From: Prochlorococcus marinus str. MIT 9201
GTDB lineage: Bacteria; Cyanobacteriota; Cyanobacteriia; PCC-6307; Cyanobiaceae
Assembly (NCBI RefSeq): GCF_000759955.1
Contig: NZ_JNAL01000010.1
Span: 1-64,000, forward strand
DNA length: 64,000 bases
Direction: 5' to 3'
The position numbers were made by a program, and so were the translations under genes. The notes beneath the pieces are model-generated. The model was not told the origin of the DNA, ran no database searches, and saw nothing but the letters and a program-made list of their open reading frames with translations. Positions 10,171 to 19,530 of this stretch are shown in pieces. Position 1 is the stretch's first letter. Each line of letters starts with the position of its first letter.

Positions 10171-12709
10171 TTAATTCTTCGACATCGCAAGTTATTTCTA
10201 CTGGCATTGGAGAGACTTTCCAAATGGATTTGCAGTACTCTCTAATGGATCTATCTGAAGAAAAATATCCTGATCTAGCAGTATTTAATAATGCCATTTT
10301 ATTCCAAGATTTTTTGTTATTCCAGCATTCACTTACTTCGTCCTGTTTATTTAAATAGTCTTCAAAGTCAGCCATAACAAAAAATGGGTCATGACCAGTC
10401 AAGCTATTTAATAAAGGTTTAAATAATTCTTTATCTCCATTGCTAAAATGGCCGATTTCAATTAACCGTATTACCTCTTTAAGCTCTGGACAATTGTCAA
10501 TGAAAGTTTTCGGGGAGTAATTATTATTGTTTAAATCCATAATTTCGCTTTCAGTTTTACCAAAAAGAAAGAAATTCTCTTTTTTTACAAGATCTCTTAG
10601 TTCCACATTAGCTCCATCTAAGGTTCCAATAGTTAATGCTCCATTCATGGCAAACTTCATATTTCCAGTTCCAGATGCTTCTTTTCCTGCAGTCGAAATT
10701 TGTTCTGAAAGATCAGTTGCAGGATAAACTATTTCTCCAAGTTTAACGTTGTAGTCTGGGAGAAAAACAACCCTTAATAAACCATCCATATCTGGATCAG
10801 AATTAACTACATCAGCAATACCATTAATGAATCGAATCATTAGCTTTGCCATAAAGTAACCTGGTGCGGCTTTACCGCCGAATATTATTGTTCTTGGTAC
10901 TTCATACTTGTTTGTACCATTTTTTATTCTTAGATATTGAGCAATAATTTGTAGAGCGTTTAAGTGTTGCCTTTTGTATTGGTGGATTCGTTTTACTTGA
11001 ACATCAAATAAACTTGATGGATCTACTAGTATTCCAGTTTTTGAATGGATAAAACTAGCTAATTTTCTTTTGCCATTTAATTTAGATTCTTCAAATTTTT
11101 GTAAAAAATTATTGTCATCTTTTTTCTCCTCTAACTTTTTAAGAAGTTCCATATTAGTTATCCAATCAGGACCAACCTCCTTTTCTAGCAGGTTAGATAA
11201 TGATGGATTTGATAGAGCTACCCATCTCCTTGGGGTAACTCCATTAGTAACATTCGTGAATTTTTCAGGCCATAGTTCTGCAAATTCAGGAAGAAGTTGT
11301 CTTTTTATTAGATCTGAGTGGAGTGTTGCGACTCCATTAATATGATGTGCTCCAATTGTTGCTAAATGAGCCATTCTTACTGATTTAGAGCCTTCTTCAT
11401 CAATTATTGAAAGTTTTTGAAGGATTTTGTCATCTCCAGGATATCGTAGTCTTAATTGTTGTAAAAATCTCCAATTAATTTCATAAATAATTTCTAGATG
11501 GCGAGGGAGGAGATCATTAAATAAACCTAAATCCCATTTCTCTAAGGCTTCTGGAAGTAAAGTATGGTTTGTATAAGCAACTGAGGAGGTTGTTATATTC
11601 CAGGCTTTATCCCAACCTACTTGATATTGGTCAATAAGAAGTCGCATTAATTCTGCAACTGCAATTGCAGGATGAGTATCATTTAATTGGACTGTCCAAT
11701 GTCGAGGAAAGTCTGTTATTGGTATTGATCTTTTTTCAAGGCTTCTCAACATATCCTGAAGAGAACAACTTACGAAAAAGTGCTGTTGTTTGAGTCTTAA
11801 TCTTCTTCCCTCATCAGTTCCATCATTTGGGTAAAGAACTTTTGAAAGAGTTTCAGAAGCAACTTTTTCTTCTACTGCTCCATAATAATCACCAATATTA
11901 AAGGCATAAAAATCAAAACTCTCTGTTGCATCAGCTCTCCATAATCTTAATCTGTCACATGTGTTTACTCTGTATCCAAGTACTGGAACATCATGAGGAA
12001 CTCCAATAGCATGTTCCGAAGGAATCCATCTTGATCTGAAGTTTCCTCTATCATCTCTATAACTTTCAGTTCTACCTCCAAATCCTACAAAACATGATTC
12101 GTCAGGTTGCGGAAGTTCCCATGGCCATCCACCTTTTAGCCATTTATCAGTAACTTCAACTTGCCAACCATCTCTAATTAATTGGTTGAATATACCAAAT
12201 TCATAGCGAATACCATAACCAACTGCTGGAACTTGTAGAGATGCTAATGATTCCATATAACAAGCAGCCAGTCTGCCAAGTCCACCATTACCTAGTCCAG
12301 GTTCCTCTTCTACTTCAAGAATTGTTGATAATGATTCAATTCCAAATCTTTTCAAAGCATCTTCCGCTTCTTGAGTTATTCCAAGATTTAGGAGGTTATT
12401 ACTTAATTGAGGACCTATTAGAAATTCTGCTGATAAGTAGGCAACTGTTTTTTGAGGTTTTTTTCTTATGACTTCTTGACTAGCTAAATATCTTGTCATT
12501 AGCCTATCTTTGACTGCATAGCTTAAAGCCATATACAAGTCATGAGGACTTGCAGAAGTAGCTAACTTACCAAGTGTGTAGAAAAGATGAGCTGTCATTC
12601 CTTGAAAAACAGCATCAGAATCCATGCCAGCTTTCTCAGGATCTAAATAGCAGCCTGGAGTAGGCAAGCGTAGATCGAAGGGTTCGTTGGAATTCGTTGG
12701 ATTAGCCAT
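10163..12709 (-). CDS. glgP: Glycogen phosphorylase
   Basis: PLP-dependent phosphorolysis of glycogen to glucose-1-phosphate, the route by which the cell mobilises carbon stored during the day. The GT35 protein has EVEEEPGLGNGGLGRLAACY in the N-terminal half and the PLP-lysine motif EASGTGNMKFAMNGALTIG near residue 685. The upstream ATG at 12727 gives 854 residues beginning MAIVCYM; the internal ATG at 12709 (MANPTNSNEPFDLR, 848 residues) looks more like a family N-terminus and I prefer it. It is divergent from the antiporter gene with a short AT-rich spacer. Full length, intact. Confidence 0.96.
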   Translation of the reverse strand: MANPTNSNEPFDLRLPTPGCYLDPEKAGMDSDAVFQGMTAHLFYTLGKLATSASPHDLYMALSYAVKDRLMTRYLASQEVIRKKPQKTVAYLSAEFLIGPQLSNNLLNLGITQEAEDALKRFGIESLSTILEVEEEPGLGNGGLGRLAACYMESLASLQVPAVGYGIRYEFGIFNQLIRDGWQVEVTDKWLKGGWPWELPQPDESCFVGFGGRTESYRDDRGNFRSRWIPSEHAIGVPHDVPVLGYRVNTCDRLRLWRADATESFDFYAFNIGDYYGAVEEKVASETLSKVLYPNDGTDEGRRLRLKQQHFFVSCSLQDMLRSLEKRSIPITDFPRHWTVQLNDTHPAIAVAELMRLLIDQYQVGWDKAWNITTSSVAYTNHTLLPEALEKWDLGLFNDLLPRHLEIIYEINWRFLQQLRLRYPGDDKILQKLSIIDEEGSKSVRMAHLATIGAHHINGVATLHSDLIKRQLLPEFAELWPEKFTNVTNGVTPRRWVALSNPSLSNLLEKEVGPDWITNMELLKKLEEKKDDNNFLQKFEESKLNGKRKLASFIHSKTGILVDPSSLFDVQVKRIHQYKRQHLNALQIIAQYLRIKNGTNKYEVPRTIIFGGKAAPGYFMAKLMIRFINGIADVVNSDPDMDGLLRVVFLPDYNVKLGEIVYPATDLSEQISTAGKEASGTGNMKFAMNGALTIGTLDGANVELRDLVKKENFFLFGKTESEIMDLNNNNYSPKTFIDNCPELKEVIRLIEIGHFSNGDKELFKPLLNSLTGHDPFFVMADFEDYLNKQDEVSECWNNKKSWNKMALLNTARSGYFSSDRSIREYCKSIWKVSPMPVEITCDVEELTN

Positions 12710-12863
12710 ATAACAAACAATAGCCATTTTTTTGGAAATTTCTTTGTTGTAACTTCAGATCCACACTTGTTGAGTATTTTTGCTTTTTTCTTACATATTT
12801 CTTAAAGTGGGCCCTCTATAAACTATCTTCCAATTAGGTAGTTTATTTTTTCTTTCATTTCAT

Positions 12864-14231
12864 ATGTATTGTTTACTTGCTGAATTAAGTGCACATGATT
12901 TAGAAGTTGCTGAAACGTTGATAGGAGTTATAAGGTTTCTATTGATATTTTTGGCTGCAAGAGCATTAGCAGAAGTATTAGTGAGACTAAGTTTACCAAC
13001 GATAGTAGGCGAGCTTCTTGCAGGGGTTGTAATAGGGGCGTCAGGATTCCATTTATTGATACCTCCTTCGGCCGGAACGGAACTAAATGAAGGACTTGTA
13101 AATGTTATAAGCTCCTTAGCGTCAATCCCTCCAGAAGCTGTACCTGATGTTTATTTCGAAAGTTTTCCATCTCTACAAGCAGTAGCAACTCTTGGCTTAT
13201 ATGCTCTTTTATTTTTAACAGGATTAGAAAGTGAGTTAGAGGAATTAGTAGCTGTTGGAGCTCAGGCTTTTACAGTTGCTATGGCTGGTGTAATTTTACC
13301 GTTTGCATTTGGAACTCTAGGATTGATGTTTATTTTTCAAGTAGATTTGATTCCAGCAGTTTTTGCTGGAGCATCCATGACAGCAACAAGTATAGGAATT
13401 ACTGCAAGTGTTTTTGGAGAATTAGGCTATTTGAAAACTAGAGAAGGACAGATTGTTATTGGTGCGGCTGTTTTGGATGATATTTTGGGTATTGTTATTC
13501 TTGCAGTTGTAGTCGCCCTTGCCGCCGGAGGTTCATTAGAAATTGCTCCTATCGTTAAATTAGTTGCAGCAGCTGTAGTATTTGTGATTGCTGCTATAGC
13601 ATTAAGTAGAACAGCAGCTCCCGGTTTTGATTGGTTACTAGATAGATTAAAGGCTCCAGGAGCCGTAGTGGTAGCTTCCTTTGTGATACTGGTTTTGTGT
13701 TGTTTTGTCGCGACAGCCATTGGATTAGAAGCAGCTTTGGGTGCATTTGCGGCTGGACTAATTCTTAGTAGTTCTAAAAATAATCACGCAATTCAACAAT
13801 CTGTTTTACCTTTAGTATCCTTATTCGCAACTATTTTCTTTGTATTAGTAGGAGCTGGAATGGATTTATCAGTTATCAATCCACTTGATCCAACAAGTAG
13901 ATCAGCTTTAGTGGTTGCAGGCTTTTTGTTAGTTGTAGCAATCATTGGAAAAATTGCAGCAGGATGGGTATTTTCAAGTGACAAACCTACAAATAGATTA
14001 GTTGTAGGTTTGGGTATGATGCCTAGAGGAGAGGTTGGTTTAATTTTTCTTGGACTAGGAACAAGCGCAAAGTTATTAACTCCTTCTCTTGAGGCAGCAA
14101 TTTTATTAATGGTTATTGGAACTACATTTCTTGCTCCCGTTCTATTGAGGATTGTTCTAAAAGATAAGCCACCAAATGATGGCAATAAAATTTCAGATGA
14201 TGTTGCAGCTGATCCTGTGGGCCTTCTTTAG
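12864..14231 (+). CDS. CPA2-family Na+/H+ (cation/proton) antiporter
   Basis: Integral membrane cation/proton antiporter of the CPA2 (KefB/NapA-like) superfamily, probably related to cyanobacterial NhaS3. The 455-residue protein is a succession of roughly twelve hydrophobic segments with no cytoplasmic TrkA-N domain. Characteristic elements are LPTIVGELLAGVVIGASG (about 47-64), a double-aspartate motif GAAVLDDILGIVI (about residue 205) typical of electrogenic antiporters, and GMMPRGEVGLIF (about 386-397). The C-terminus is short and hydrophilic. Whether it sits in thylakoid or plasma membrane, and its ion preference, cannot be read from sequence. It may be co-transcribed with the hydrolase gene 43 nt downstream. 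Confidence 0.88.
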   Translation: MYCLLAELSAHDLEVAETLIGVIRFLLIFLAARALAEVLVRLSLPTIVGELLAGVVIGASGFHLLIPPSAGTELNEGLVNVISSLASIPPEAVPDVYFESFPSLQAVATLGLYALLFLTGLESELEELVAVGAQAFTVAMAGVILPFAFGTLGLMFIFQVDLIPAVFAGASMTATSIGITASVFGELGYLKTREGQIVIGAAVLDDILGIVILAVVVALAAGGSLEIAPIVKLVAAAVVFVIAAIALSRTAAPGFDWLLDRLKAPGAVVVASFVILVLCCFVATAIGLEAALGAFAAGLILSSSKNNHAIQQSVLPLVSLFATIFFVLVGAGMDLSVINPLDPTSRSALVVAGFLLVVAIIGKIAAGWVFSSDKPTNRLVVGLGMMPRGEVGLIFLGLGTSAKLLTPSLEAAILLMVIGTTFLAPVLLRIVLKDKPPNDGNKISDDVAADPVGLL

Positions 14232-14274
14232 GAAATAAGTTTATTAGAATTAAAAAACAAAAAGATTTAAATAA

Positions 14275-15174
14275 ATGGAAAAAACAGCTTTGATAGATAG
14301 TGATGTAAATTACGACTGGAATTTTTTAAATTACCCAATACATATTGTTTCTGCTAAGCCTGAGAAAACATCAAAAGAATGTGCAATTTTATTAATTCAT
14401 GGTTTCGGTGCTTCTACGGATCATTGGAGATTTAATATCCCTGTATTGAGTACAAAGTATGAAGTTCATGCTATGGATTTACTCGGTTTTGGAAAAAGTC
14501 CTAAGCCTCAAGATGTTGATTACTCAGGATCTTTATGGAAAGATCAGGTTGTCGCTTATGTAAAAGAAAAAATAAAAAAACCTACAATTGTTGTTGGAAA
14601 TTCATTAGGTGGTTATGCAGCATTAGCAGCTGGTGCAGAATTAAATGAGCTAAATGCAGGAGTGATATTACTTAACGCCGCAGGATATTTTAGTGAAGAA
14701 AAAACTATCAAAAAGAATATGTTGCAAACTTCAATTGAAACAGTTGCCGGAATATTTTTGAAAAATATTGTTCTTCAACGTCTGATTTTTGAGAATATGA
14801 GAAATCCAAAAAATATTAAAAAAACTTTGAATCAAGTTTATGTTGATAAAAAAAATGTTGATGATTTTTTAGTTGAGTCTATAAGGAAGCCTTCGCTAGA
14901 TTTCGGAGCTTTTAATGTTTTTAGAAGTGTATTTAACCCATCAGGTCCGCAGGGATTGCCTTTAGATAAGTTATTCGCAAAACTAAATGCACCATTATTA
15001 CTTCTTTGGGGAGGAAAAGATCCATGGATGAATACTCCAAAAAAAAGAAATCTATATAAAAAATTTACACCAAAGAATACAAAAGAAATTATTCTTGATG
15101 CAGGACATTGTCCTCATGATGAGATACCTGAATTAGTTAATCAGCACATTTTGGATTGGGTTGATTCTATTTAA
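14275..15174 (+). CDS. Alpha/beta-hydrolase-fold protein
   Basis: Serine hydrolase of the alpha/beta-hydrolase superfamily, 299 residues, substrate unknown. Visible elements are the oxyanion-hole strand LLIHGFGASTDHWRFN (residues about 39-54), the nucleophile elbow GNSLGGYAA (serine near residue 113), the acid in LLLWGGKDPWMNTP (near residue 248) and the catalytic histidine in DAGHCPHDE (near residue 277), so the triad looks intact. It has no signal peptide. It is followed 9 nt later by a mutarotase-like gene and then a sugar-acid-kinase-like gene, all co-directional and closely spaced. Haloperoxidase, esterase or chlorophyllase-like roles are possible and cannot be separated. Confidence 0.85.
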   Translation: MEKTALIDSDVNYDWNFLNYPIHIVSAKPEKTSKECAILLIHGFGASTDHWRFNIPVLSTKYEVHAMDLLGFGKSPKPQDVDYSGSLWKDQVVAYVKEKIKKPTIVVGNSLGGYAALAAGAELNELNAGVILLNAAGYFSEEKTIKKNMLQTSIETVAGIFLKNIVLQRLIFENMRNPKNIKKTLNQVYVDKKNVDDFLVESIRKPSLDFGAFNVFRSVFNPSGPQGLPLDKLFAKLNAPLLLLWGGKDPWMNTPKKRNLYKKFTPKNTKEIILDAGHCPHDEIPELVNQHILDWVDSI

Positions 15175-15183
15175 GTAATAATT

Positions 15184-16038
15184 GTGAAACTTGAATTATC
15201 TAACAAAGAACAAGGAATTTTTGTCTTTCAATTAGATAAAAAAAACTACATTAAATTTTGTCCTGAAAGAGGAGGTGTTATTACAAATTGGGTTTCGGAT
15301 GGTAATGAAATACTTTATTTCGATGAAAAAAGATTTATGGAAAAGGAAAAAAGTATTCGTGGAGGCATTCCAATCTTGTTTCCAATATGTGGAAATCTCA
15401 ATACATCGAGTTCAGTATTTGGAAATGGTTATCTGCAATTACCACAACATGGTTTCGCTAGGGATTTGCAATGGCAATACTCCTTCAATGAAAATGAAAA
15501 AATTTTATGCTTATTCTTAAATGCATCTAAAAAAACCAAAAAATATTATCCTTTCGATTTCGAACTAAGAATAGAAGTTACCTTAAAGATTAACTGTTTA
15601 GAATTTGAAATTATAATCTTTAACAAAACAGACTTTGCAATGCCTATAAATTTTGGTTTGCATCCTTATTTTAATGTTTCAGATTTCAAATATTTAGAGT
15701 TTATTGATCATCCACTTAATTGTCAGGATCAAGAAAGAAACACTTTAAGTAATACTTTGGATCAATTAAACAAAATTAATTTAGGAGTTGATCTGCTTAT
15801 GTATACTTCCGGTAGAATTTCTTTTAGAGATGAAATTTTTAAAAGAGAGGTAACTTTAAATCATCCATATCCTTTTGATTTAGGCGTTATTTGGAGTGAT
15901 CCTCCAAGGAGAATGATATGTCTCGAACCTTGGACTAGTCCCCGAAATTCTTTTGTCGATGGATTTAGAAGCATTATGATTCCTTCAAATGATAGTAAAA
16001 GGTTAAATGCCTCAATCCAAATAAAATCTCTTAAGTAG
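15184..16038 (+). CDS. Aldose 1-epimerase / hexose-6-phosphate mutarotase-like protein
   Basis: Galactose-mutarotase-fold enzyme that probably interconverts anomers of a sugar or sugar phosphate. The 284-residue protein, starting at GTG 15184, has motifs of the YeaD-like subgroup: RGGIPILFPICGNL (about 59-72), the histidine in LPQHGFARDLQW (about 87-98), GLHPYFNVS with a second histidine (about 158-166), and the C-terminal glutamate in LEPWTSPRNSFVDG. It has no signal peptide. It is packed between the hydrolase (9 nt) and the DUF1537 kinase-like gene (16 nt), suggesting a single transcript. The true substrate is not evident. Confidence 0.83.
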   Translation: MKLELSNKEQGIFVFQLDKKNYIKFCPERGGVITNWVSDGNEILYFDEKRFMEKEKSIRGGIPILFPICGNLNTSSSVFGNGYLQLPQHGFARDLQWQYSFNENEKILCLFLNASKKTKKYYPFDFELRIEVTLKINCLEFEIIIFNKTDFAMPINFGLHPYFNVSDFKYLEFIDHPLNCQDQERNTLSNTLDQLNKINLGVDLLMYTSGRISFRDEIFKREVTLNHPYPFDLGVIWSDPPRRMICLEPWTSPRNSFVDGFRSIMIPSNDSKRLNASIQIKSLK

Positions 16039-16054
16039 TAACAATGCAATACTT

Positions 16055-17404
16055 ATGAAATTTGTCGTTATAGATGATGATCCCACAGGCTCTCAAACTG
16101 TTCATCATTGTTTATTACTTCTTAAGTGGGACTGCACAACTTTACTCAAAGGTTTTGAATCTAAATCTAATTTATTTTTTATTTTGGCTAATACAAGGTC
16201 ATTATCGGAAAATGATGCGAAATTAACAATAGAGGAAATTTGCAAAAATCTAAAGACTGTAATTGCTTCTCAAGCCTATGAAGAAGAAATTATTTTTATA
16301 AGTAGAGGAGATTCTACTCTTAGAGGACATAATTTTTTAGAGCCAAGTGCTCTAAATATTTGCTTAGGTCCTTTTGATGCTACTTTTCATATTCCAGCTT
16401 TCATAGAGGGTAAAAGATTAACAATTAATGGATCTCATTTTGTTGATAATACCCCTATTAGTAAAACTATTTTTGCAAAAGATAAAATATTTGGATATGA
16501 GACAAGTAATGTCAAGAATCTTTTATTTCAGCAGAGTAAATCGCAGCTAAATATTGAAGATATTCAAAATCTTTTATTGTCAGATGTCGAAATGCTAAAT
16601 GATGAAGAAAATAATATTGTTTTTAAAAGACTAAAGAACTTGAAGAATAATAAACATGTAATTGTAGATGTAGAAAATTATTCTCAACTAAAAAACTTTT
16701 CTTTAGTAATTAAAAAATTAATTAAACATAAAAAATTCCTTTTTCGAACTGCAGCAAGTTTTATAAGTTCAATTTCTGAGAAAAAAAGTGTCTCTCAGAG
16801 TGAAATATTTTTCTCTAATTTAAGAATAAGAAATAAAGAAAAGAATTTTCTTCCAGGGCTGATAGTTGTTGGATCTTATGTAGAACTTTCAACAATGCAA
16901 TTGAATAATTTATTGGAGATAAGTGATTGCAATCCAGTTGAATTAGATGTTTATGAATTCTTTAAAATTATTTCATCAGATAATAATCAAAAGCAAAGGA
17001 ATTTGTTTAAAAATAAATTCTTGAAAGAAATTAGATTTTCTTTTGAGACAGGAAAAACTCCTGTTTTGTTTACTTCAAGAAAATTTATGTCCTTAGATTC
17101 TTCTGAACTATTTAACTTTTATAATTTACTTGCTTGTTTTATTGCTGAATTAGTAGCAAATTTGAAGTATGAAATAGGATATTTGATTTCAAAAGGTGGA
17201 ATAACAACAAATTTGATTCTTAGTAATGGACTTAATGCAGATTATGTTTATCTTGAAGGACAGATTTTAAAAGGCATTTCAGTGGTGACTTACAATCTAA
17301 AAAATGGCGAAAAACTTCCTATTGTTACTCATCCTGGAAACATTGGCACTAAAGATTCACTAGTTGATATTTGGAAAGTTTTTGACAATAAAAATAATTT
17401 TTAA
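16055..17404 (+). CDS. Four-carbon acid sugar kinase family protein (DUF1537)
   Basis: Member of the OtnK/DUF1537 family of ATP-dependent kinases acting on small acid sugars in other bacteria. The N-terminal substrate-binding domain (about 1-230) has VIDDDPTGSQTVHHC and the conserved ISRGDSTLRGH near residue 87. The C-terminal nucleotide-binding domain (about 270-449) includes GLIVVGSYVELSTMQL and the glycine-rich YLISKGGITTNLIL with the later THPGNIG. Length 449 fits the family. The kinase label is family-based; no substrate can be inferred and marine picocyanobacteria lack an obvious acid-sugar pathway here. It converges on icd with 2 bp between the stops. Confidence 0.85.
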   Translation: MKFVVIDDDPTGSQTVHHCLLLLKWDCTTLLKGFESKSNLFFILANTRSLSENDAKLTIEEICKNLKTVIASQAYEEEIIFISRGDSTLRGHNFLEPSALNICLGPFDATFHIPAFIEGKRLTINGSHFVDNTPISKTIFAKDKIFGYETSNVKNLLFQQSKSQLNIEDIQNLLLSDVEMLNDEENNIVFKRLKNLKNNKHVIVDVENYSQLKNFSLVIKKLIKHKKFLFRTAASFISSISEKKSVSQSEIFFSNLRIRNKEKNFLPGLIVVGSYVELSTMQLNNLLEISDCNPVELDVYEFFKIISSDNNQKQRNLFKNKFLKEIRFSFETGKTPVLFTSRKFMSLDSSELFNFYNLLACFIAELVANLKYEIGYLISKGGITTNLILSNGLNADYVYLEGQILKGISVVTYNLKNGEKLPIVTHPGNIGTKDSLVDIWKVFDNKNNF

Positions 17405-17406
17405 AA

Positions 17407-18831
17407 TTAGAAATTTGAGATAATTTCTTCAGCAAAACTGCTGCAGGATAAAGGTTCTACTTTTGGTTCCATTAAGCGTGCTAGATCATAGGTGACTTTT
17501 TTTTGCTCTATTGCATTACTTAAACCGTTAGTAATTAAGTTAGCTGCTTCATTCCAACCAAAATATTCCAGCATCATTACACCACTAAGAATTACTGAGC
17601 CTGGATTAATCTTGTTTAAGCCTGCATGTTTTGGAGCAGTACCGTGCGTAGCTTCGAAAATTGCTGCATTATCTCCAATATTTGCACCGGGGGCCATACC
17701 TAGGCCTCCAACAATTGCTGCAGCCGCATCAGAAACATAGTCCCCATTAAGGTTTAATGTTGCAAGAATTGAATATTCTTGAGGTCTTGTTTGAATTTGT
17801 TGGAATATACTATCAGCTATCCGATCATCAACAAGAATAAGTTCTCTCCATTTTCCATTTCCGTGAGAATTTGATATTGATGCAATAACTTCTTTAATTT
17901 CTTCGCAAATGAATGCTTTTTTGTTGTTTGTAAGCTTGTCAAAACCTGGTTCAATTTTTCGAGCATTATTTTCAATTGTAATTTCTGGATTTTTCTGAAT
18001 ATTATCTAAAATCCAGCTTTCTCTTTCTGTGATGCAATCTTCTCTAAATTCATTTACTGCTAATTCATATCCCCAATCTCTAAATGCACCTTCTGTATAT
18101 TTCATGATATTCCCTTTATGAACAAGAGTCACATGTCTTTTATCTCCTGATAATCTTTTAGCATGTTCAATAGCTTTTCTAATATGCCTTTGGCTACCAG
18201 ATTTACTAACCGGTTTTATTCCAATACCTGATCCGTTTGGTATGGATCTATTTTTTAAATTTTTACTTTTTGGTATGACAAAGTTATTTAAGTGATTAAT
18301 TAATTCAAGACAATTATTATCCTCCGCTTCCCATTCAATTCCCATATAGATATCCTCAGTATTTTCTCTATAAACAATAACGTCTAAATTTTGAGGATTT
18401 TTGTGAGGGCTTGGAGTTCCTGAATAATATTTACATGGTCTAACACAGCTATATAAATCAAAGATTTGCCTTAATGCAACATTAAGAGATCTAATACCTC
18501 CACCGATGGGAGTTGTTAGAGGACCTTTGATGGCTACACCAAAGTGTTTTATTGCTTCAATAGTGTCTTGAGGGAGATAGTTATATGTTCCATAAAGTTC
18601 ACAAGCTTCATCGCCTGCATAAACTTTAAACCAATTAATTTTTCTTTCATCTCCGTAGCTTTTCTTAATCGCTGAATCAAGAACGATTTGAGTAGCAGGC
18701 CAAATATCAACTCCAGTACCATCACCCCTAATAAATGGGACAATTGGATTATTAGGAACATTAGGTTTGCCTTGATTAAAAGTTATTATCTCGCCTTTAT
18801 TAGGTAAAGTTAATTTTTCAAATTTTGGCAT
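17407..18831 (-). CDS. icd: Isocitrate dehydrogenase (NADP+)
   Basis: Oxidative decarboxylation of isocitrate to 2-oxoglutarate, the carbon skeleton for ammonium assimilation and the nitrogen-status signal sensed by NtcA and PII in cyanobacteria. The 474-residue length matches the long cyanobacterial form. Motifs are FIRGDGTGVDIWPA at the N-terminus, the substrate loop GGGIRSLNVALRQ with its Ser and Arg residues (about residue 115), and ATHGTAPKHAG in the NADP region near residue 393. In many cyanobacteria icd is NtcA-controlled; I did not find a clear GTA-N8-TAC site in the short upstream region. Confidence 0.97.
   Translation of the reverse strand: MPKFEKLTLPNKGEIITFNQGKPNVPNNPIVPFIRGDGTGVDIWPATQIVLDSAIKKSYGDERKINWFKVYAGDEACELYGTYNYLPQDTIEAIKHFGVAIKGPLTTPIGGGIRSLNVALRQIFDLYSCVRPCKYYSGTPSPHKNPQNLDVIVYRENTEDIYMGIEWEAEDNNCLELINHLNNFVIPKSKNLKNRSIPNGSGIGIKPVSKSGSQRHIRKAIEHAKRLSGDKRHVTLVHKGNIMKYTEGAFRDWGYELAVNEFREDCITERESWILDNIQKNPEITIENNARKIEPGFDKLTNNKKAFICEEIKEVIASISNSHGNGKWRELILVDDRIADSIFQQIQTRPQEYSILATLNLNGDYVSDAAAAIVGGLGMAPGANIGDNAAIFEATHGTAPKHAGLNKINPGSVILSGVMMLEYFGWNEAANLITNGLSNAIEQKKVTYDLARLMEPKVEPLSCSSFAEEIISNF
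17409..17428. terminator. Short hairpin at the icd 3' end between convergent genes
   Basis: AGAAATT (17409-17415) and AATTTCT (17422-17428) form a 7-bp perfect stem with a 6-nt loop, located just past the upstream gene's stop codon and inside the last codons of icd. It is weak, with two GC pairs. Its position suggests a shared terminator. Confidence 0.35.
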
Positions 18832-19042
18832 AGCATTGAATTAATAAAAGATAACTCACTGAACTTCCTCGTATTGTAATTTGCGATGGGTTATTTTCTT
18901 TAAAACCTAGAAATTTATTATTCAAATGTGAATAGAGAATACTTTATTGATCAGCATTTCAACATCTTTATTAAAAGAAAAAGTAGTTAATAAGCAAGTG
19001 AAAGCAAATTATGTCATTTTCAAAAAAAATACTCAGCTACTG

Positions 19043-19474
19043 ATGAATGCGAGTTCAAATGTAAGTAATGTTGAAATAGCTAATAAAATTGCTTCTACTG
19101 CGGCTTTGTTTCGGAAATATTTTCCAGATGCAAGCGTAAACTTTAGTCCCTGGGACAATTCAAATAATGAATCCATGCAAGATACTATTGATTTTGCGTT
19201 TCATTTCCCTGGTTGGAGTCCTCTTATTGAATGTAGAGCGATACTTTTACAATTAAGAATTGAAAATTATAATAATGACAGAGTCCCGAAATTGTTGGGA
19301 ATAATAATGCGAGGTATGATTGTTCCATCCGAGAGATGGAGAGTGGCCACCATCGGTGATTGGGAAATGACTGGCACTCATCTACCGCAAAAGGAACAAA
19401 AAGATAACCTTTTTTTGGTTTGTAAAGAACTTTATAAGCTATTCTCTACAACATCTGCTGGTAACAAAAATTAG
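19043..19474 (+). CDS. Conserved hypothetical protein, about 143 aa
   Basis: I do not recognise a characterised family. The frame extends upstream to a TTG at 18947 (175 residues), but the first in-frame ATG is at 19043 (MNASSNVSNVEIAN) and the upstream extension is lysine-rich and overlaps the likely icd promoter region, so I prefer the ATG. The protein is soluble, with a Trp/Pro-rich centre (FSPWDNSN, FHFPGWSPLIECRAILLQL) and a C-terminal RWRVATIGDWEMTG. The repeated tryptophans and clear coding quality argue for a real gene. It lies 56 bp before ho1 on the same strand. Confidence 0.75.
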   Translation: MNASSNVSNVEIANKIASTAALFRKYFPDASVNFSPWDNSNNESMQDTIDFAFHFPGWSPLIECRAILLQLRIENYNNDRVPKLLGIIMRGMIVPSERWRVATIGDWEMTGTHLPQKEQKDNLFLVCKELYKLFSTTSAGNKN

Positions 19475-19481
19475 CTGTTTT

Positions 19482-19509
19482 GTGTATTTTCCTTGTAGAT
19501 TAAATACAC
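19482..19509. promoter_or_regulatory. 8-bp inverted repeat in front of ho1
   Basis: GTGTATTT (19482-19489) is perfectly inverted as AAATACAC (19502-19509), with 12 nt between. It sits between the stop of the unknown upstream gene and the ho1 start at 19531. It could be a transcription-factor operator or a weak terminator; no U-tract follows on the plus strand, which slightly favours an operator. Confidence 0.4.
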
Positions 19510-19530
19510 TTACAAAATAATTCAAAATAT

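Noticed and set aside
13427-14185. Long antisense ORFs within the antiporter gene
   Set aside because: They mirror the codon pattern of the membrane protein and have no independent start signals or recognisable motifs.
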